A DNA stretch of 36,463 nucleotides, taken from positions 1 to 36,463 of the forward strand of contig JAGHVK010000108.1 of NCBI GenBank assembly GCA_018064345.1. The letters run 5' to 3'. A program made the translations under genes and the position numbers. The number at the start of each line of letters is the position of its first letter. Position 1 is the first letter of the stretch. This stretch comes from Candidatus Cacconaster merdequi (GTDB lineage: Bacteria; Bacteroidota; Bacteroidia; Bacteroidales; UBA932). Under the pieces are notes generated by a model. That model saw only the letters and a list, made by a program, of their open reading frames with translations, made no database searches and was not told the DNA's origin. Below, in pieces: positions 25,302-34,263 of this stretch.

Positions 25302-26678
25302 ATGACCGGAATAGCCCTTATCGTCACTTTCCTTCTGTCAATCGTGCTGATGATTGTCGCCATTTCCAAATGGAAGATCCATCCATTCCTTTCCATAATC
25401 GGAGTGTCGCTCCTGCTTGCAATAGTGGCAGGAATACCGCTTGATTCAATACCTTCTACACTTGGAAAAGGGTTTTCGAGCATCTTCACGAGCATTGGGA
25501 TAGTAATCATACTCGGCTCTCTGATAGGCTCGGTGCTTGAAAGGACAGGGGCTGCGGTACGTCTTGCCGACTCGGTGCTGAAAGTCGTCGGACCGCGTCA
25601 TCCGCAGCTCGCAATGATGATCATCGGCTGGGTCGTTTCAATCCCGGTATTCTGCGACAGTGGTTTCATCATCGTGAACCCTGTACGCAAGAACCTCGCA
25701 AAGCGGACGAGAGTATCATCCCTGACACTCACTCTCGCCCTTTCCGCAGGCCTGTTCGCCTCGCACGTCTTCATCCCGCCTACACCCGGCCCGATAGCTG
25801 CTGCCGGTATGCTCGGACTTGACGGTGACCTGCTGCTCGTGATAGGTATGGGGGCCCTGGTTTCTGTGTTCGCTCTTGCCGCAGCATACGCTTTCATTTC
25901 TTTCATAGGAAAACGGGTGAAGTCCTCTGAGGATGTCTCATTGCAGGAGACTGAGAAAGATTATGAAAAGCTGGTGGCGTCATACGGTAAGCTGCCTTCC
26001 ACTTTCCTTTCCGTACTGCCTATCCTTCTGCCGATTGTACTGATGGGCGCCGGTTCCGTGGCTTCGGTGGTTGCCTTGCCTCAAAGTGTCAGAACCGTAG
26101 TCATCTTCCTCGGAAAGCCTGTGATATCGCTGATGGCCGGATTCCTCTGCTCACTTCCTCTGCTGAAGGTGAGCGGCAATATGTCAAAACTCTACGACAT
26201 TACACAGGATACTCTCAAGACTGCGGGACCGATTATCTTCATTACCGCTGCCGGAAGCGTGCTCGGACAAGTGATAGTAGAAGCCGGGTTCATCCAGTAC
26301 ATTCAGGGGAATGCGGCGGTACTTTCATCGGTAGGTATCTTCTTCCCGTTCCTTGTTGCAGCTATTCTGAAATCAGCACAAGGCTCTTCAACAGTGGCAA
26401 TAACCACAACCGCCGCCATTATGGGAATGTATGGCAGCAGTACTTCGATGATGTACGCTCTCGGTATGACCACCCCGGTGTCCGCCGCTTTGGCAGTGAT
26501 GGCGATAGGAGCCGGAGCTATGACTGTTTCACACGCGAACGACAGCTATTTCTGGGTAGTAACGAATTTTGGAGGAATCTCCCCTCAGGACGGATACAGA
26601 ACTCAGACAGCTATGACCCTATGTATGGGCATCGCCTCAATCCTGGGCATCTTCCTGCTGTCACTCATTATGGCTTGA
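25302..26678 (+). CDS. GntP-family permease
   Basis: A 458-aa, very hydrophobic inner-membrane carrier with about 12 predicted membrane segments. Family signatures are PVFCDSGFIIVNP (about 113-125), HVFIPPTPGPIAAA, KSAQGSSTVAITTT and SHANDSYFWVV, shared by gluconate/glycerate:H+ symporters. Candidate substrates are sugar acids such as gluconate or glycerate; no catabolic gene is adjacent, so the substrate stays open. The start is set by the ATG after TTTTGAA. It is a single-gene unit facing the RluA-type gene. Confidence 0.88.
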   Translation: MTGIALIVTFLLSIVLMIVAISKWKIHPFLSIIGVSLLLAIVAGIPLDSIPSTLGKGFSSIFTSIGIVIILGSLIGSVLERTGAAVRLADSVLKVVGPRHPQLAMMIIGWVVSIPVFCDSGFIIVNPVRKNLAKRTRVSSLTLTLALSAGLFASHVFIPPTPGPIAAAGMLGLDGDLLLVIGMGALVSVFALAAAYAFISFIGKRVKSSEDVSLQETEKDYEKLVASYGKLPSTFLSVLPILLPIVLMGAGSVASVVALPQSVRTVVIFLGKPVISLMAGFLCSLPLLKVSGNMSKLYDITQDTLKTAGPIIFITAAGSVLGQVIVEAGFIQYIQGNAAVLSSVGIFFPFLVAAILKSAQGSSTVAITTTAAIMGMYGSSTSMMYALGMTTPVSAALAVMAIGAGAMTVSHANDSYFWVVTNFGGISPQDGYRTQTAMTLCMGIASILGIFLLSLIMA

Positions 26679-26831
26679 CGGATTCTTCCATTTTTGAAAC
26701 AATTCAGATAATATGAAGGCCTGTATAGCCTTGTCAAGATAAAGCCCTTGACTTCGCTATGCGCGCCTCCTTGACACGGGATTATGGTAAGCATTGGCGC
26801 ATCGGAGCCCTTGCCAATATCGGCCTGTGCA

Positions 26832-26852
26832 ATAAGAACCTGTTTTGAAATG
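26832..26852 (+). repeat. Best copy of the dispersed intergenic motif
   Basis: TAAGAACCTGTTTTGAAATG lies in the 220-bp gap 26679-26898 between the convergent permease and pseudouridine synthase genes. Related copies occur at 161-204 and 22678-22698, and shorter ones at gene starts (25290-25304, 31662-31677). The rest of this gap shows no gene and no strong terminator. Confidence 0.45.
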
Positions 26853-26898
26853 AAGCCGATTAATAATATACAGCTTCAGAGATTGGATTTGATGATTT

Positions 26899-28206
26899 CT
26901 ATATTCCTGAATCGAAGGTCATCCGTGAGAAATCCGCAGGGTGACGGAATGAGAGGTGGGCGGCGTGAAGCATCAGCCTTGAAGATGCTCCGTTTCCAGT
27001 ATTCCCGCCATAAAGACGGTCTCCGCATATCGGGTGTCCGAGTCCGAACTGATGGGCTGCGTGGACACGCAGCTGGTGAGTCCTGCCTGTGTGCGGTATG
27101 AAGAGTACCTCAATTGTACCGTCATCGAAGACTTTCCTGACGGAGTATCGGGTTACGGCCATCCTGCCGTTTTCGAAATCAACCATCTGCCGCGGACGGT
27201 CGTAGTAGTCTGGATATAGTGGAAGACATATCTTGCCGTTGTCCCCCTCTGAAAGTATACGCCCGTCAGCAGCAGGGCACAGTCTGGCAAGATAACTCTT
27301 CCGGACACTGCGTTCTTCGAACTGCCGTTGCAGTGATGCCAGGGCTTCCGCACTCTTTGCGAAGACCATAAGCCCTGAGGTGTCCATATCAAGCCTGTGG
27401 CAGGCCGTCACTGGGCTTCCGCACTGTTCCGCGAGCCATTCCTGAAGCGACTTGCGCCTGCTTCTCCCCGGAACCGCCAGTATTCCGGATGGCTTTTCAA
27501 CTACCACTATATCAGTGTCTTCATACCTTATGACCGGGTTTCCAAGTTCCCATAATGTGTCCGATTCAAGAGGGTCAGGATCCACTTCAAGCCCTTGCAT
27601 CATATATCTGAGCAGAGGGCCGCACTTACCTGTGCAGGATGGGTAGAAGCATCCTTGCCGGCGTACCTCCTTTTCCGGTGATTTCCCATACCAGAACTCA
27701 CCCATTGCGAGAGGCTTCAATCCATTGCGGTAAGCGTACTCCATCATTTTGGGAGCGGCGCAGTCCCCGGTCCCTCCCGGAGGAACGAGCCCCCAGTCTG
27801 CAAAGATTTCAAGGATGGAGCGGCTCTCTCCACGGTAGTTATGGACAATATACTTGCTGAAGAGCCAGTTTTGAAGATGCCTCGACTCATCGGCGCTTGA
27901 TGAGTCGATATCCGCTGCGGCAGTGTCGAATATCGGCGGGACGAATCCTTCGACTATGCTCTTTCCACCTGCAAGACCGGAGAAACCGTGGAGGAAAGAT
28001 ATCCGGCCGGTGGAAGTGTCCTGCACCATAAGTACTCCGAGCATCTTCCCGCTTTTGAAGAGACTGCTCAGGACAAGGGACGAAGAAATGCTGTCCATAA
28101 GCCTCCTGGACTCCTCAACTATCAGAGGATGAGGAGTATGGCAGAACGGCCAGGTGAATCTTGCCGGAATGTCGGCGATGCCGCCGATGGAACTGTCATT
28201 CGACAT
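26899..28206 (-). CDS. RluA-type pseudouridine synthase with N-terminal extension
   Basis: Isomerises uridines in rRNA or tRNA to pseudouridine. The catalytic C-terminal half (about 225-435) has HRLDMDTSGLMVFAKS with the catalytic Asp273, RKSYLARL, and the late HTGRTHQLRVHAAH and GHPICGDRLYGG motifs. The first ~220 residues are an extension with GDCAAPKMMEYAYRNGLKPLAMGEFWYGK and a Cys pair in FYPSCTGKC, known from a long-form subgroup of RluA proteins; its role is unknown. The start overlaps the RlmI-like gene by 11 bp, so both are in one operon. The exact target site is not deducible. Confidence 0.88.
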   Translation of the reverse strand: MSNDSSIGGIADIPARFTWPFCHTPHPLIVEESRRLMDSISSSLVLSSLFKSGKMLGVLMVQDTSTGRISFLHGFSGLAGGKSIVEGFVPPIFDTAAADIDSSSADESRHLQNWLFSKYIVHNYRGESRSILEIFADWGLVPPGGTGDCAAPKMMEYAYRNGLKPLAMGEFWYGKSPEKEVRRQGCFYPSCTGKCGPLLRYMMQGLEVDPDPLESDTLWELGNPVIRYEDTDIVVVEKPSGILAVPGRSRRKSLQEWLAEQCGSPVTACHRLDMDTSGLMVFAKSAEALASLQRQFEERSVRKSYLARLCPAADGRILSEGDNGKICLPLYPDYYDRPRQMVDFENGRMAVTRYSVRKVFDDGTIEVLFIPHTGRTHQLRVHAAHQFGLGHPICGDRLYGGNTGNGASSRLMLHAAHLSFRHPADFSRMTFDSGI

Positions 28207-29395
28207 AGAGCATCAGCCCTTTGAGATATTCCCCTTCCGGATGGAAGATATTGACGGAGTGGTCCGCGGGCTGGCACAGACGGTCCAGGATTCTGACGTG
28301 GCGTCCGACCTGTGCCGCAGCACTGAACACTGCAAGGGCGAATGCCTGCTTGTCCACAACTTGAGAGCAGCTGAAGGTGAAGACCAGTCCACCCTTCGCC
28401 ACCTTCTCTATGGCGGCTGCATTGAGTCTTTGGTATGCTCTTAAAGCATTGTGAAGCGCGCCACGGTGTTTCGCGAATGCCGGCGGATCCACTATGATAA
28501 GGTCGTATCTGCCTTCTTGTGAGTTCTTGACGAAATCAATGGCGTCTTCGCAGAATGAATGATGCCTGTGAGAGAATCCGTTGAGCTCTATGTTCCTGTC
28601 CACCAGTTCGATTGCTTTTGAAGAACTGTCCACCGAATCCACGCTCAGGGCTCCTGCTGCGAGTGCATAGACAGAAAAACCTCCCGTGTAGCAGAAAAGG
28701 TTGAGAACATTGCGCCCTGAAGCATATCTTTCCACAAGAGCACGGTTCTCACGCTGGTCAAGAAAGAATCCGGTTTTCTGTCCGTTCTCCCAATCCACAA
28801 TGAATCTGTGCCCGTTTTCCAGCACATAACCCGAATCCGTATCTGCGGCCTTGACGCTACGGAACAGATATCCGTCGCACAGGTCCAGTCCCGCCTTGAA
28901 AGGGGCTGTTCCTGAACTCTTGTCATATACTGCTGACAATCCTTCACCGTATATTGTTTTCAAAGCTTCTGTTATCCTGCTGCGGGAGATGAACATCCCG
29001 ACAGAGTGAGCCTGAAGTACGCAGGTTCCTGCATAATAGTCCACAATAAGCCCCGGCAGTCCGTCGCCTTCGCCGTGGACAAGCCGGTAACAATTCGTTC
29101 TGCCGTTGTTTGAGGCAAGTCCGAGTGCCTTTCTCATACGCAGGCAGGCTCCAAGTTTCTCTTCCCAGAAATTGTCCGGAAGAGTTTCAGTCCCGAAAGA
29201 AAGAAGCCTTACGGATATTGACCCGATCTGCCAGTGTCCGCATCCGAGAATCTCTCCGTTTGAGGAATATACCGCTACTACATCACCTTCTGACGGTTCA
29301 CCTTCCACGGATGCGACTGCTCCTGAAAATATCCACGGATGGAATCTTCTTACCGAATCCTCACGTCCTTTCTTCAAAATTATCCTGCTCATCAT
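28196..29395 (-). CDS. RlmI-like class I rRNA methyltransferase
   Basis: A 399-aa SAM-dependent RNA methyltransferase. The N-terminal PUA-like RNA-binding region (KKGREDSVRRFHPWIFSGAV) is followed by a Rossmann methyltransferase domain: SAM motif VLNLFCYTGGFSVYALAAGA (about 230-250), DLIIVDPPAFAKHR and FTFSCSQVVD with a Cys suited to m5C chemistry. This is the RlmI/YccW family, which makes 5-methylcytosine in 23S rRNA. It starts 4 nt after the exonuclease gene and overlaps the pseudouridine synthase gene, forming an RNA-processing group. Confidence 0.88.
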   Translation of the reverse strand: MMSRIILKKGREDSVRRFHPWIFSGAVASVEGEPSEGDVVAVYSSNGEILGCGHWQIGSISVRLLSFGTETLPDNFWEEKLGACLRMRKALGLASNNGRTNCYRLVHGEGDGLPGLIVDYYAGTCVLQAHSVGMFISRSRITEALKTIYGEGLSAVYDKSSGTAPFKAGLDLCDGYLFRSVKAADTDSGYVLENGHRFIVDWENGQKTGFFLDQRENRALVERYASGRNVLNLFCYTGGFSVYALAAGALSVDSVDSSSKAIELVDRNIELNGFSHRHHSFCEDAIDFVKNSQEGRYDLIIVDPPAFAKHRGALHNALRAYQRLNAAAIEKVAKGGLVFTFSCSQVVDKQAFALAVFSAAAQVGRHVRILDRLCQPADHSVNIFHPEGEYLKGLMLYVE

Positions 29396-29399
29396 CTGC

Positions 29400-30077
29400 T
29401 TATTCGTTCTTTAACTCCTGTTTGCCGACTCTTTCTGATGCAAGGAGCGCCTTGTACATCCTCAGGCAAATCCATGCGTCCGTGGCAGCGTACTGCTGCT
29501 GTGCATCAGACAGTTCCCCGGCTTCCCAGTTGGAACATTGCTGTGCCTTGGACACTTTCAGCCCGAGGATTATGGCTGACATCTTCCTGACACTCTTGTC
29601 CTGGATGCCATACTCTTCGCCAAGCCTCTGCAGGTCCATGAAACGTTGTGCCTCGAATCTGTTGTAGTACTGCAAGCCTCTGATGTCATCACCGACAGCT
29701 GCACCTATCTTCGTGATGTAAGGGTCAGCCATTATTGCAGCAAGGTCATCCGGCAGGCCGAGGTCGTGAAGGCGGAAAAGGAACGCCTCGCTTTCGCTTG
29801 AAAGTTGAAGGAGAGCCGTGTGCGGCCTTGGCATATGCGGTTGGAAAGTCGGTTTCGTCTCGGTGTCAAATCCTATGAAGCGCTGCTCTTTAAGATGTTT
29901 TATCGCGTGCTTGTAGTCTCTTCCTTCTTTAGTTATGACCTTTATCTTTCCCGGGAATACGGCAAGTTCCATCGGCTCTATATCTTCCGGCAGTATCGAT
30001 GGCTTGTATTTCCTTATGGATGGAATCTGCACGACGGCGGTCTGTTGATTAGAGGCGAAGGGGTTGAAGAATGACAT
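29400..30077 (-). CDS. DEDDy 3'-5' exonuclease domain protein
   Basis: A 225-aa protein with an RNase D-like exonuclease fold. Catalytic residues are visible as Asp71 and Glu73 (FIGFDTETKP), Asp130/Asp131 (GAAVGDDIRGL) and Tyr196-x3-Asp200 (YAATDAW), the DEDDy pattern. The N-terminal 60 residues are linker-like. It lacks the HRDC domains of full RNase D, as is common for this small form in Bacteroidetes. It begins 1 nt after the racemase-like gene. The substrate (RNA or DNA) is not determined by sequence; its rRNA-modification neighbours favour RNA. Confidence 0.87.
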   Translation of the reverse strand: MSFFNPFASNQQTAVVQIPSIRKYKPSILPEDIEPMELAVFPGKIKVITKEGRDYKHAIKHLKEQRFIGFDTETKPTFQPHMPRPHTALLQLSSESEAFLFRLHDLGLPDDLAAIMADPYITKIGAAVGDDIRGLQYYNRFEAQRFMDLQRLGEEYGIQDKSVRKMSAIILGLKVSKAQQCSNWEAGELSDAQQQYAATDAWICLRMYKALLASERVGKQELKNE

Positions 30078-30078
30078 A

Positions 30079-31590
30079 TTATTGCTCTTTGTTGAAAGAT
30101 GGTGCTATAAGTGTGTAGGTATATGGAAGCAGACGCTTGATCCTCGACAGATTCTCCTTGTCGATGTTTTTGTCGGAAAATGGAACGGCTTTGGTGGACA
30201 CATCTTCAGTACCGCTCTCACGTCCATATTTGAATTCATAGGTAAGATGTCCTTCGGAGGTCAGGCAGGCATCGCTCAATTTGCTGCTCGGAACCGAAAT
30301 GTATCCGTCAAGTTTCTCTTTGCCTATGCTGAATGCAAGGTTGCCGTCCGAACGGAGTGTCCTGTAACATTCAATTGCAGTGTAAACGGCCGGGTCTATG
30401 AAGATTATATCATCAGCAAGCAGTTCCTTGTAAGGGAAGGACCCGTCTCTTTCACGGTATTCCCTAAGTTCCTCGACTGCATCCTGAAGTGTGCTGAGTA
30501 CGAATGGATAGTGTGTGCAGCCGAGTATTATTGCCTTGATCTTCGCTTTGCTGCCGCTGAGGTAGTGTCTGTTCACCAGCGACACTATGCTGAGCCTTGC
30601 GTAATTATCGGGGTCATTCAACTGCATTGAGGTGTAGGTGCCCCACGCGTTTTTACGGACGAGCATCTTGTTGTCGCTGAAATCGAAATTGTATGCTTTC
30701 AGGAGTTGAAGGTCGATGCATCCGTCTTCAGTTCCGATTTGTGGACCCCTGTATTCGCTCCGTGGTTCGGATGCGCTGCGGTTTACGAAGTCAGGCTCGT
30801 TATCCACAGCTTCGGCAAGGCCGTAACTTCCTTGGCTGACGACCGTTATGTCAGCTTTTGACTCTGTTTTGCCAAGCTCTTCCCGTATTGTTCTTTCGTA
30901 TGCTCCGGAGGATATTGTCCCTGGAGTGGCAAGCACTCCGACAGCGACGGGTTCTTCAGCTGAATCAAGATCCAACTGGTCCAGCGCAGCTCTTACTCCG
31001 GCATTTATCACTCCGATCACCTTCACACCGCTTCCGCTTTGCGAAAGCATTGATTCTATGGTCTTCAATCCGTAAGCCGTAGCTGTGTTGCAGGCCACCA
31101 CGATAATCTTGACGCGCGGCTTCTCACCTGAAGGCTTGTCTTCATACGGGTTGATGTAATATTTGTCCGAAAGGAGGAAAACTGCATCCTTGACGGCAAG
31201 CTCTTCAAGATAATCTCCTTTTCCTTCTGAAGCGTAGGTTCCATACGGCATATTCGCCTGGTCGGCAAGATATATGAAACGTTCTCCTGCAAAGTCGAGT
31301 ATCTCGTCGCTGCCCTGCGCACCTGTGATATTATCAAAACAATCGAGGCTGAGAATCCTCTCAACCACCGTCAGCCCTCCTGTACCGGAGTCGAACACTC
31401 CGATAGGCAGCGACTTCATCTCTTCAGGGTAAGACTCGAAGTCCGCATAGAAATTTGACGAAGTGTCGGAAAGAGCCTTGTTGACTATTGCAGTATTCTG
31501 GTTCCCTGCGGTTTCGCTCCTTCCGCACCCTGCAATGGCGAGCAAAAGGAACAGGATGGAAAGCTCTGATGTAACGGTACGCATCTTCAT
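30079..31590 (-). CDS. Glutamate-racemase-like lipoprotein
   Basis: The 503-aa product begins with a lipoprotein signal (hydrophobic 11-20, lipobox IAGC, Cys22). The mature part has the MurI framework: IGVFDSGTGGLTVV (63-76), YLADQANMPYG (107-117), VVACNTATAYG with Cys167, and ILGCTHYPFV with Cys358. Both catalytic cysteines of glutamate racemase are therefore present. Standard MurI is a cytoplasmic protein of about 270 aa; this one has extra segments (about 90-102, 145-160 and 260-340) and about 130 extra C-terminal residues. It would sit outside the cytoplasm, where its substrate might be free or peptide-bound Glu/Asp. First gene of a four-gene operon and divergent from a D-Ala-D-Ala carboxypeptidase gene, which fits a cell-wall role. 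Racemase activity is inferred. Confidence 0.83.
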   Translation of the reverse strand: MKMRTVTSELSILFLLLAIAGCGRSETAGNQNTAIVNKALSDTSSNFYADFESYPEEMKSLPIGVFDSGTGGLTVVERILSLDCFDNITGAQGSDEILDFAGERFIYLADQANMPYGTYASEGKGDYLEELAVKDAVFLLSDKYYINPYEDKPSGEKPRVKIIVVACNTATAYGLKTIESMLSQSGSGVKVIGVINAGVRAALDQLDLDSAEEPVAVGVLATPGTISSGAYERTIREELGKTESKADITVVSQGSYGLAEAVDNEPDFVNRSASEPRSEYRGPQIGTEDGCIDLQLLKAYNFDFSDNKMLVRKNAWGTYTSMQLNDPDNYARLSIVSLVNRHYLSGSKAKIKAIILGCTHYPFVLSTLQDAVEELREYRERDGSFPYKELLADDIIFIDPAVYTAIECYRTLRSDGNLAFSIGKEKLDGYISVPSSKLSDACLTSEGHLTYEFKYGRESGTEDVSTKAVPFSDKNIDKENLSRIKRLLPYTYTLIAPSFNKEQ

Positions 31591-31624
31591 ATTCGAACTC
31601 TCTTTTTGATAAGGTATCAGTCTG

Positions 31625-31632
31625 CAAATTTA
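31625..31632 (-). promoter_or_regulatory. -7 box for the racemase-like operon
   Basis: TAAATTTG on the minus strand matches TAnnTTTG exactly, about 34 nt before the ATG. The -33 region is A-rich without TTTG. Confidence 0.55.
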
Positions 31633-31644
31633 CCTTTTTTTTGC

Positions 31645-31652
31645 TAATTTTG
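31645..31652 (+). promoter_or_regulatory. -7 box for the carboxypeptidase gene
   Basis: TAATTTTG matches TAnnTTTG exactly, 22 nt before the ATG at 31675. It is back-to-back with the divergent box at 31625-31632. Confidence 0.55.
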
Positions 31653-31674
31653 TGTGGTTGAATCTGATTTTGAA

Positions 31675-33171
31675 ATGAAACGAATACTGTTATCCGCATT
31701 GCTGCTTTTGTCAGCTGTATGCTTCGGACAGAACAAAGTCCAGTCCTACATTGATTCTCAAATGAAAAACGACCCGCATCTTCAGAACGCCGTTGTCGGA
31801 ATCATAGCCGTGGATGCTGCCGGAAAAACCATTGCAGAGTGGAATCCGGATATGCCCCTTCTTACGGCATCCACTATGAAGACCATAACCACAGGCCTTG
31901 GCTATGAGGTACTCGGCCCTGATTACAGGTTCTCCACCAGGGTGGCATACGATGGCAGGATAAAGGACGGAGTCCTTAACGGAAACCTCTACATCGTAGG
32001 AGGCGGTGACCCTACTCTCGCTTCGCGCGATACCATCGCCTTTCCGATAGATTCTATTTTCGGAATATGGGCCCAGGCTGTCAAAGATGCGGGAATACGC
32101 CGTATCAACGGTCGTGTGGTCGGGGATGACCGTGTGTTCGACAATGAGAACATCCCTGACGGCTGGTCGTATGGAAACATCGGATATGATTACGGAAGCG
32201 GAACCACCGGTCTGAATTTCTGTGAGAACCTTTCATATTTCGAAGTTGCCCCCGGAGCCCTGACAGGCGACCCTGTATCGGTCAGCGGCGTTTATGGAAT
32301 AAGCCCGAGAATGGAGTTCGATGTGAGTGAAGTCGTTACCGGTGAACCGAAAAGCGGTGACAACACTGCATACTATGCGTCACAGCTCCATCCTGTAGGC
32401 AAGTTCGTTGGCTCGTATGCTGTTGACAGACGTACCGATACGCTTGTCTTTTCCAATAAGTATGCTCCTGAAACCTGTGCATACGAGTTCAGCAAGTTTC
32501 TTTCCCAGTGCAACGTTCCGAACAAGGGATGCACTTGCGTGGAGGAACTTGAAGAGAGTTCAGCCGTCCCTTTCCAGGATGAACTGACATATATTGCAGA
32601 AACTTTCTCTCCGCAGTTGAGGAGAATCGTCAAGGTTACAAATACCATAAGCAACAATTTCTTCGCCGAGACGATATACAAGACCGTCGGAAGGGAACTC
32701 CTTTCACGCAAGGAGGGGAAACCTGTATATGGAGTGAGCTATTGGCGTGCCAATGAAGCAATCAGGGAATATCTTGAGAGCAGGGGAGTGTCGCTCATCG
32801 GCTATACCCAGGATGACGGCAGCGGACTGTCGCGTCAGAACTACATCTCACCACGTTTCTTCACACGCTTCTACGGTATGATGATGGAAAGCCCGTACTT
32901 TGATGAATATATGCACACTTTTCCCGGCCCGGGAAGGCCTGGAACACTGAAGAGCGTACTTTACAAGGCACCTGAATCTATCAAGAAGACCATTTATGCA
33001 AAGAGCGGCTCGCTTTCAAGCGTACGCTGCTATGCCGGCTTCGTGGAGTCAAGACGAGGAATGCTGCGTTTCGCGATACTTGTGAACAACTATGCCTGTT
33101 CAACAAGCAAGGTGCAACCAAAGATTGAGGGCTTTATGCAGACTCTTGCGGAATACGGCGCAAAGAGGTAA
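31675..33171 (+). CDS. dacB: PBP4-type D-Ala-D-Ala carboxypeptidase/endopeptidase
   Basis: Secreted S13-family serine peptidase acting on peptidoglycan peptides. The start at 31675 gives a signal peptide (MKRILLSALLLLSAVCFGQ); the frame is open seven codons farther up, but that would disrupt it. The 498-aa protein has the three penicillin-binding motifs: SxxK at Ser66-Lys69 (STMK), SxN at Ser326-Asn328 (SNN) and KSG at 443-445. The large insertion between the first two motifs is usual for class C PBP4. It is a single-gene unit sharing a divergent promoter region with the racemase-like lipoprotein. Confidence 0.92.
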   Translation: MKRILLSALLLLSAVCFGQNKVQSYIDSQMKNDPHLQNAVVGIIAVDAAGKTIAEWNPDMPLLTASTMKTITTGLGYEVLGPDYRFSTRVAYDGRIKDGVLNGNLYIVGGGDPTLASRDTIAFPIDSIFGIWAQAVKDAGIRRINGRVVGDDRVFDNENIPDGWSYGNIGYDYGSGTTGLNFCENLSYFEVAPGALTGDPVSVSGVYGISPRMEFDVSEVVTGEPKSGDNTAYYASQLHPVGKFVGSYAVDRRTDTLVFSNKYAPETCAYEFSKFLSQCNVPNKGCTCVEELEESSAVPFQDELTYIAETFSPQLRRIVKVTNTISNNFFAETIYKTVGRELLSRKEGKPVYGVSYWRANEAIREYLESRGVSLIGYTQDDGSGLSRQNYISPRFFTRFYGMMMESPYFDEYMHTFPGPGRPGTLKSVLYKAPESIKKTIYAKSGSLSSVRCYAGFVESRRGMLRFAILVNNYACSTSKVQPKIEGFMQTLAEYGAKR

Positions 33172-33196
33172 CGGACCTTTAGAACAAGTTTCAGCG

Positions 33197-34057
33197 TCAC
33201 TTGGAACTCCACTCCCTGAGAAGAGCGAAAGTTTCCGTAGTGGCGCTGTCTGGTATCACCTTTCCGCTTTCAACCTCCATTCCCAGCTGTCGGATGGCTA
33301 TGTACGGCAGGATGAGCCTTTTGGCACCTTCAGGGTCATCTGTACCCATATAATGCTTAACGAAACATTTCCAGAAGGTTACAATCTGCTCCGGTGTGCA
33401 GTGGTAGAGTGAACAGGTGTATTTGGAATCAAGGGACGCAAGAACTGTGATTTCTGCCAACATTGCGAGGTCGAAGTAAGGGTCTCCGTAGCAGAAGTTC
33501 CCCAAATCTATGAAATAACTCTTTCCGTCCGCCTTTATCACATTACCGAAGTGGAAGTCACCGTGAAGGCAGGTGTCCCTGTCCGGAATACTGTCTATAA
33601 GGTTGAGGGCTCCCTGCTTGATCTGTTCGTCGTGAAGGTTGTTCCTCAATATGAGGTTGCGGTACAATACCTTGACGTTGGGGATGGTGGAAGTGTCGCA
33701 CCTGGTGGAGTGGAGTTGCTTTGCGAGTGCAGCCATTTCAGCGGCTGTCTGGTCTATCTTCTCCGGATAGCTGCCAATCATCCTGGCATAGGATATCTTG
33801 TTGTATATGCGCTTGAACATCATCCCATACCGCTTTCCGTCGGTGACCATCTCACTCGGTTCCGGAGAAGGTATTCCCATTTCAAATACTTTGCGGGATA
33901 TGGATATCTCACGCTGGATGTCCTCAAGCGTGTTCGTGGCATTGTTGAACTTGACAATCATTGAAGGGTCACTCTTATGGAAGTAAGTGACACCCAATGC
34001 TCCTCCTCCGCTCTCAACCCATTCGTCAAGGTTGATTCTTGTGATATTTCCATCCAT
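33197..34057 (-). CDS. Aminoglycoside-phosphotransferase-fold kinase (TIGR02172-like)
   Basis: A 286-aa cytoplasmic small-molecule kinase-like protein. The catalytic segment is HGDFHFGNVIKADGKSYFIDLGNF: the His-Gly-Asp-x-His-x2-Asn loop and the metal-binding Asp of IDLG. An N-terminal lysine in MIVKFNN can serve as the ATP lysine. The closest family I can name is the TIGR02172 group common in Bacteroidetes and Fibrobacter; the natural substrate is unknown and antibiotic resistance should not be assumed. The frame is open up to a GTG at 34267, but a -7 box at 34109-34116 and the family N-terminus favour ATG 34057. Confidence 0.82.
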   Translation of the reverse strand: MDGNITRINLDEWVESGGGALGVTYFHKSDPSMIVKFNNATNTLEDIQREISISRKVFEMGIPSPEPSEMVTDGKRYGMMFKRIYNKISYARMIGSYPEKIDQTAAEMAALAKQLHSTRCDTSTIPNVKVLYRNLILRNNLHDEQIKQGALNLIDSIPDRDTCLHGDFHFGNVIKADGKSYFIDLGNFCYGDPYFDLAMLAEITVLASLDSKYTCSLYHCTPEQIVTFWKCFVKHYMGTDDPEGAKRLILPYIAIRQLGMEVESGKVIPDSATTETFALLREWSSK

Positions 34058-34108
34058 AGCTGCTTGATATTGTTTACAGGAACTGTTTTCAACAATCATA
34101 CCTGACTG

Positions 34109-34116
34109 CAAAGTTA
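34109..34116 (-). promoter_or_regulatory. -7 box for the kinase-like gene
   Basis: TAACTTTG on the minus strand matches TAnnTTTG exactly. It predicts a start near 34103 and a leader of about 45 nt to ATG 34057. It rules against the long upstream extension of this frame. Confidence 0.55.
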
Positions 34117-34263
34117 GAAAGATTTCGATAAAATGTACCGGATTTGTCCGAGAACCTGCCTTGAACAGGACTCTCTGGCCGGTGCCGGTGTGATTTTGCG
34201 TCGTATGGGAGAACAGCAGCATTATCGCCATCGACCAGTTCGGACAGGAATTCCTGGACACCG

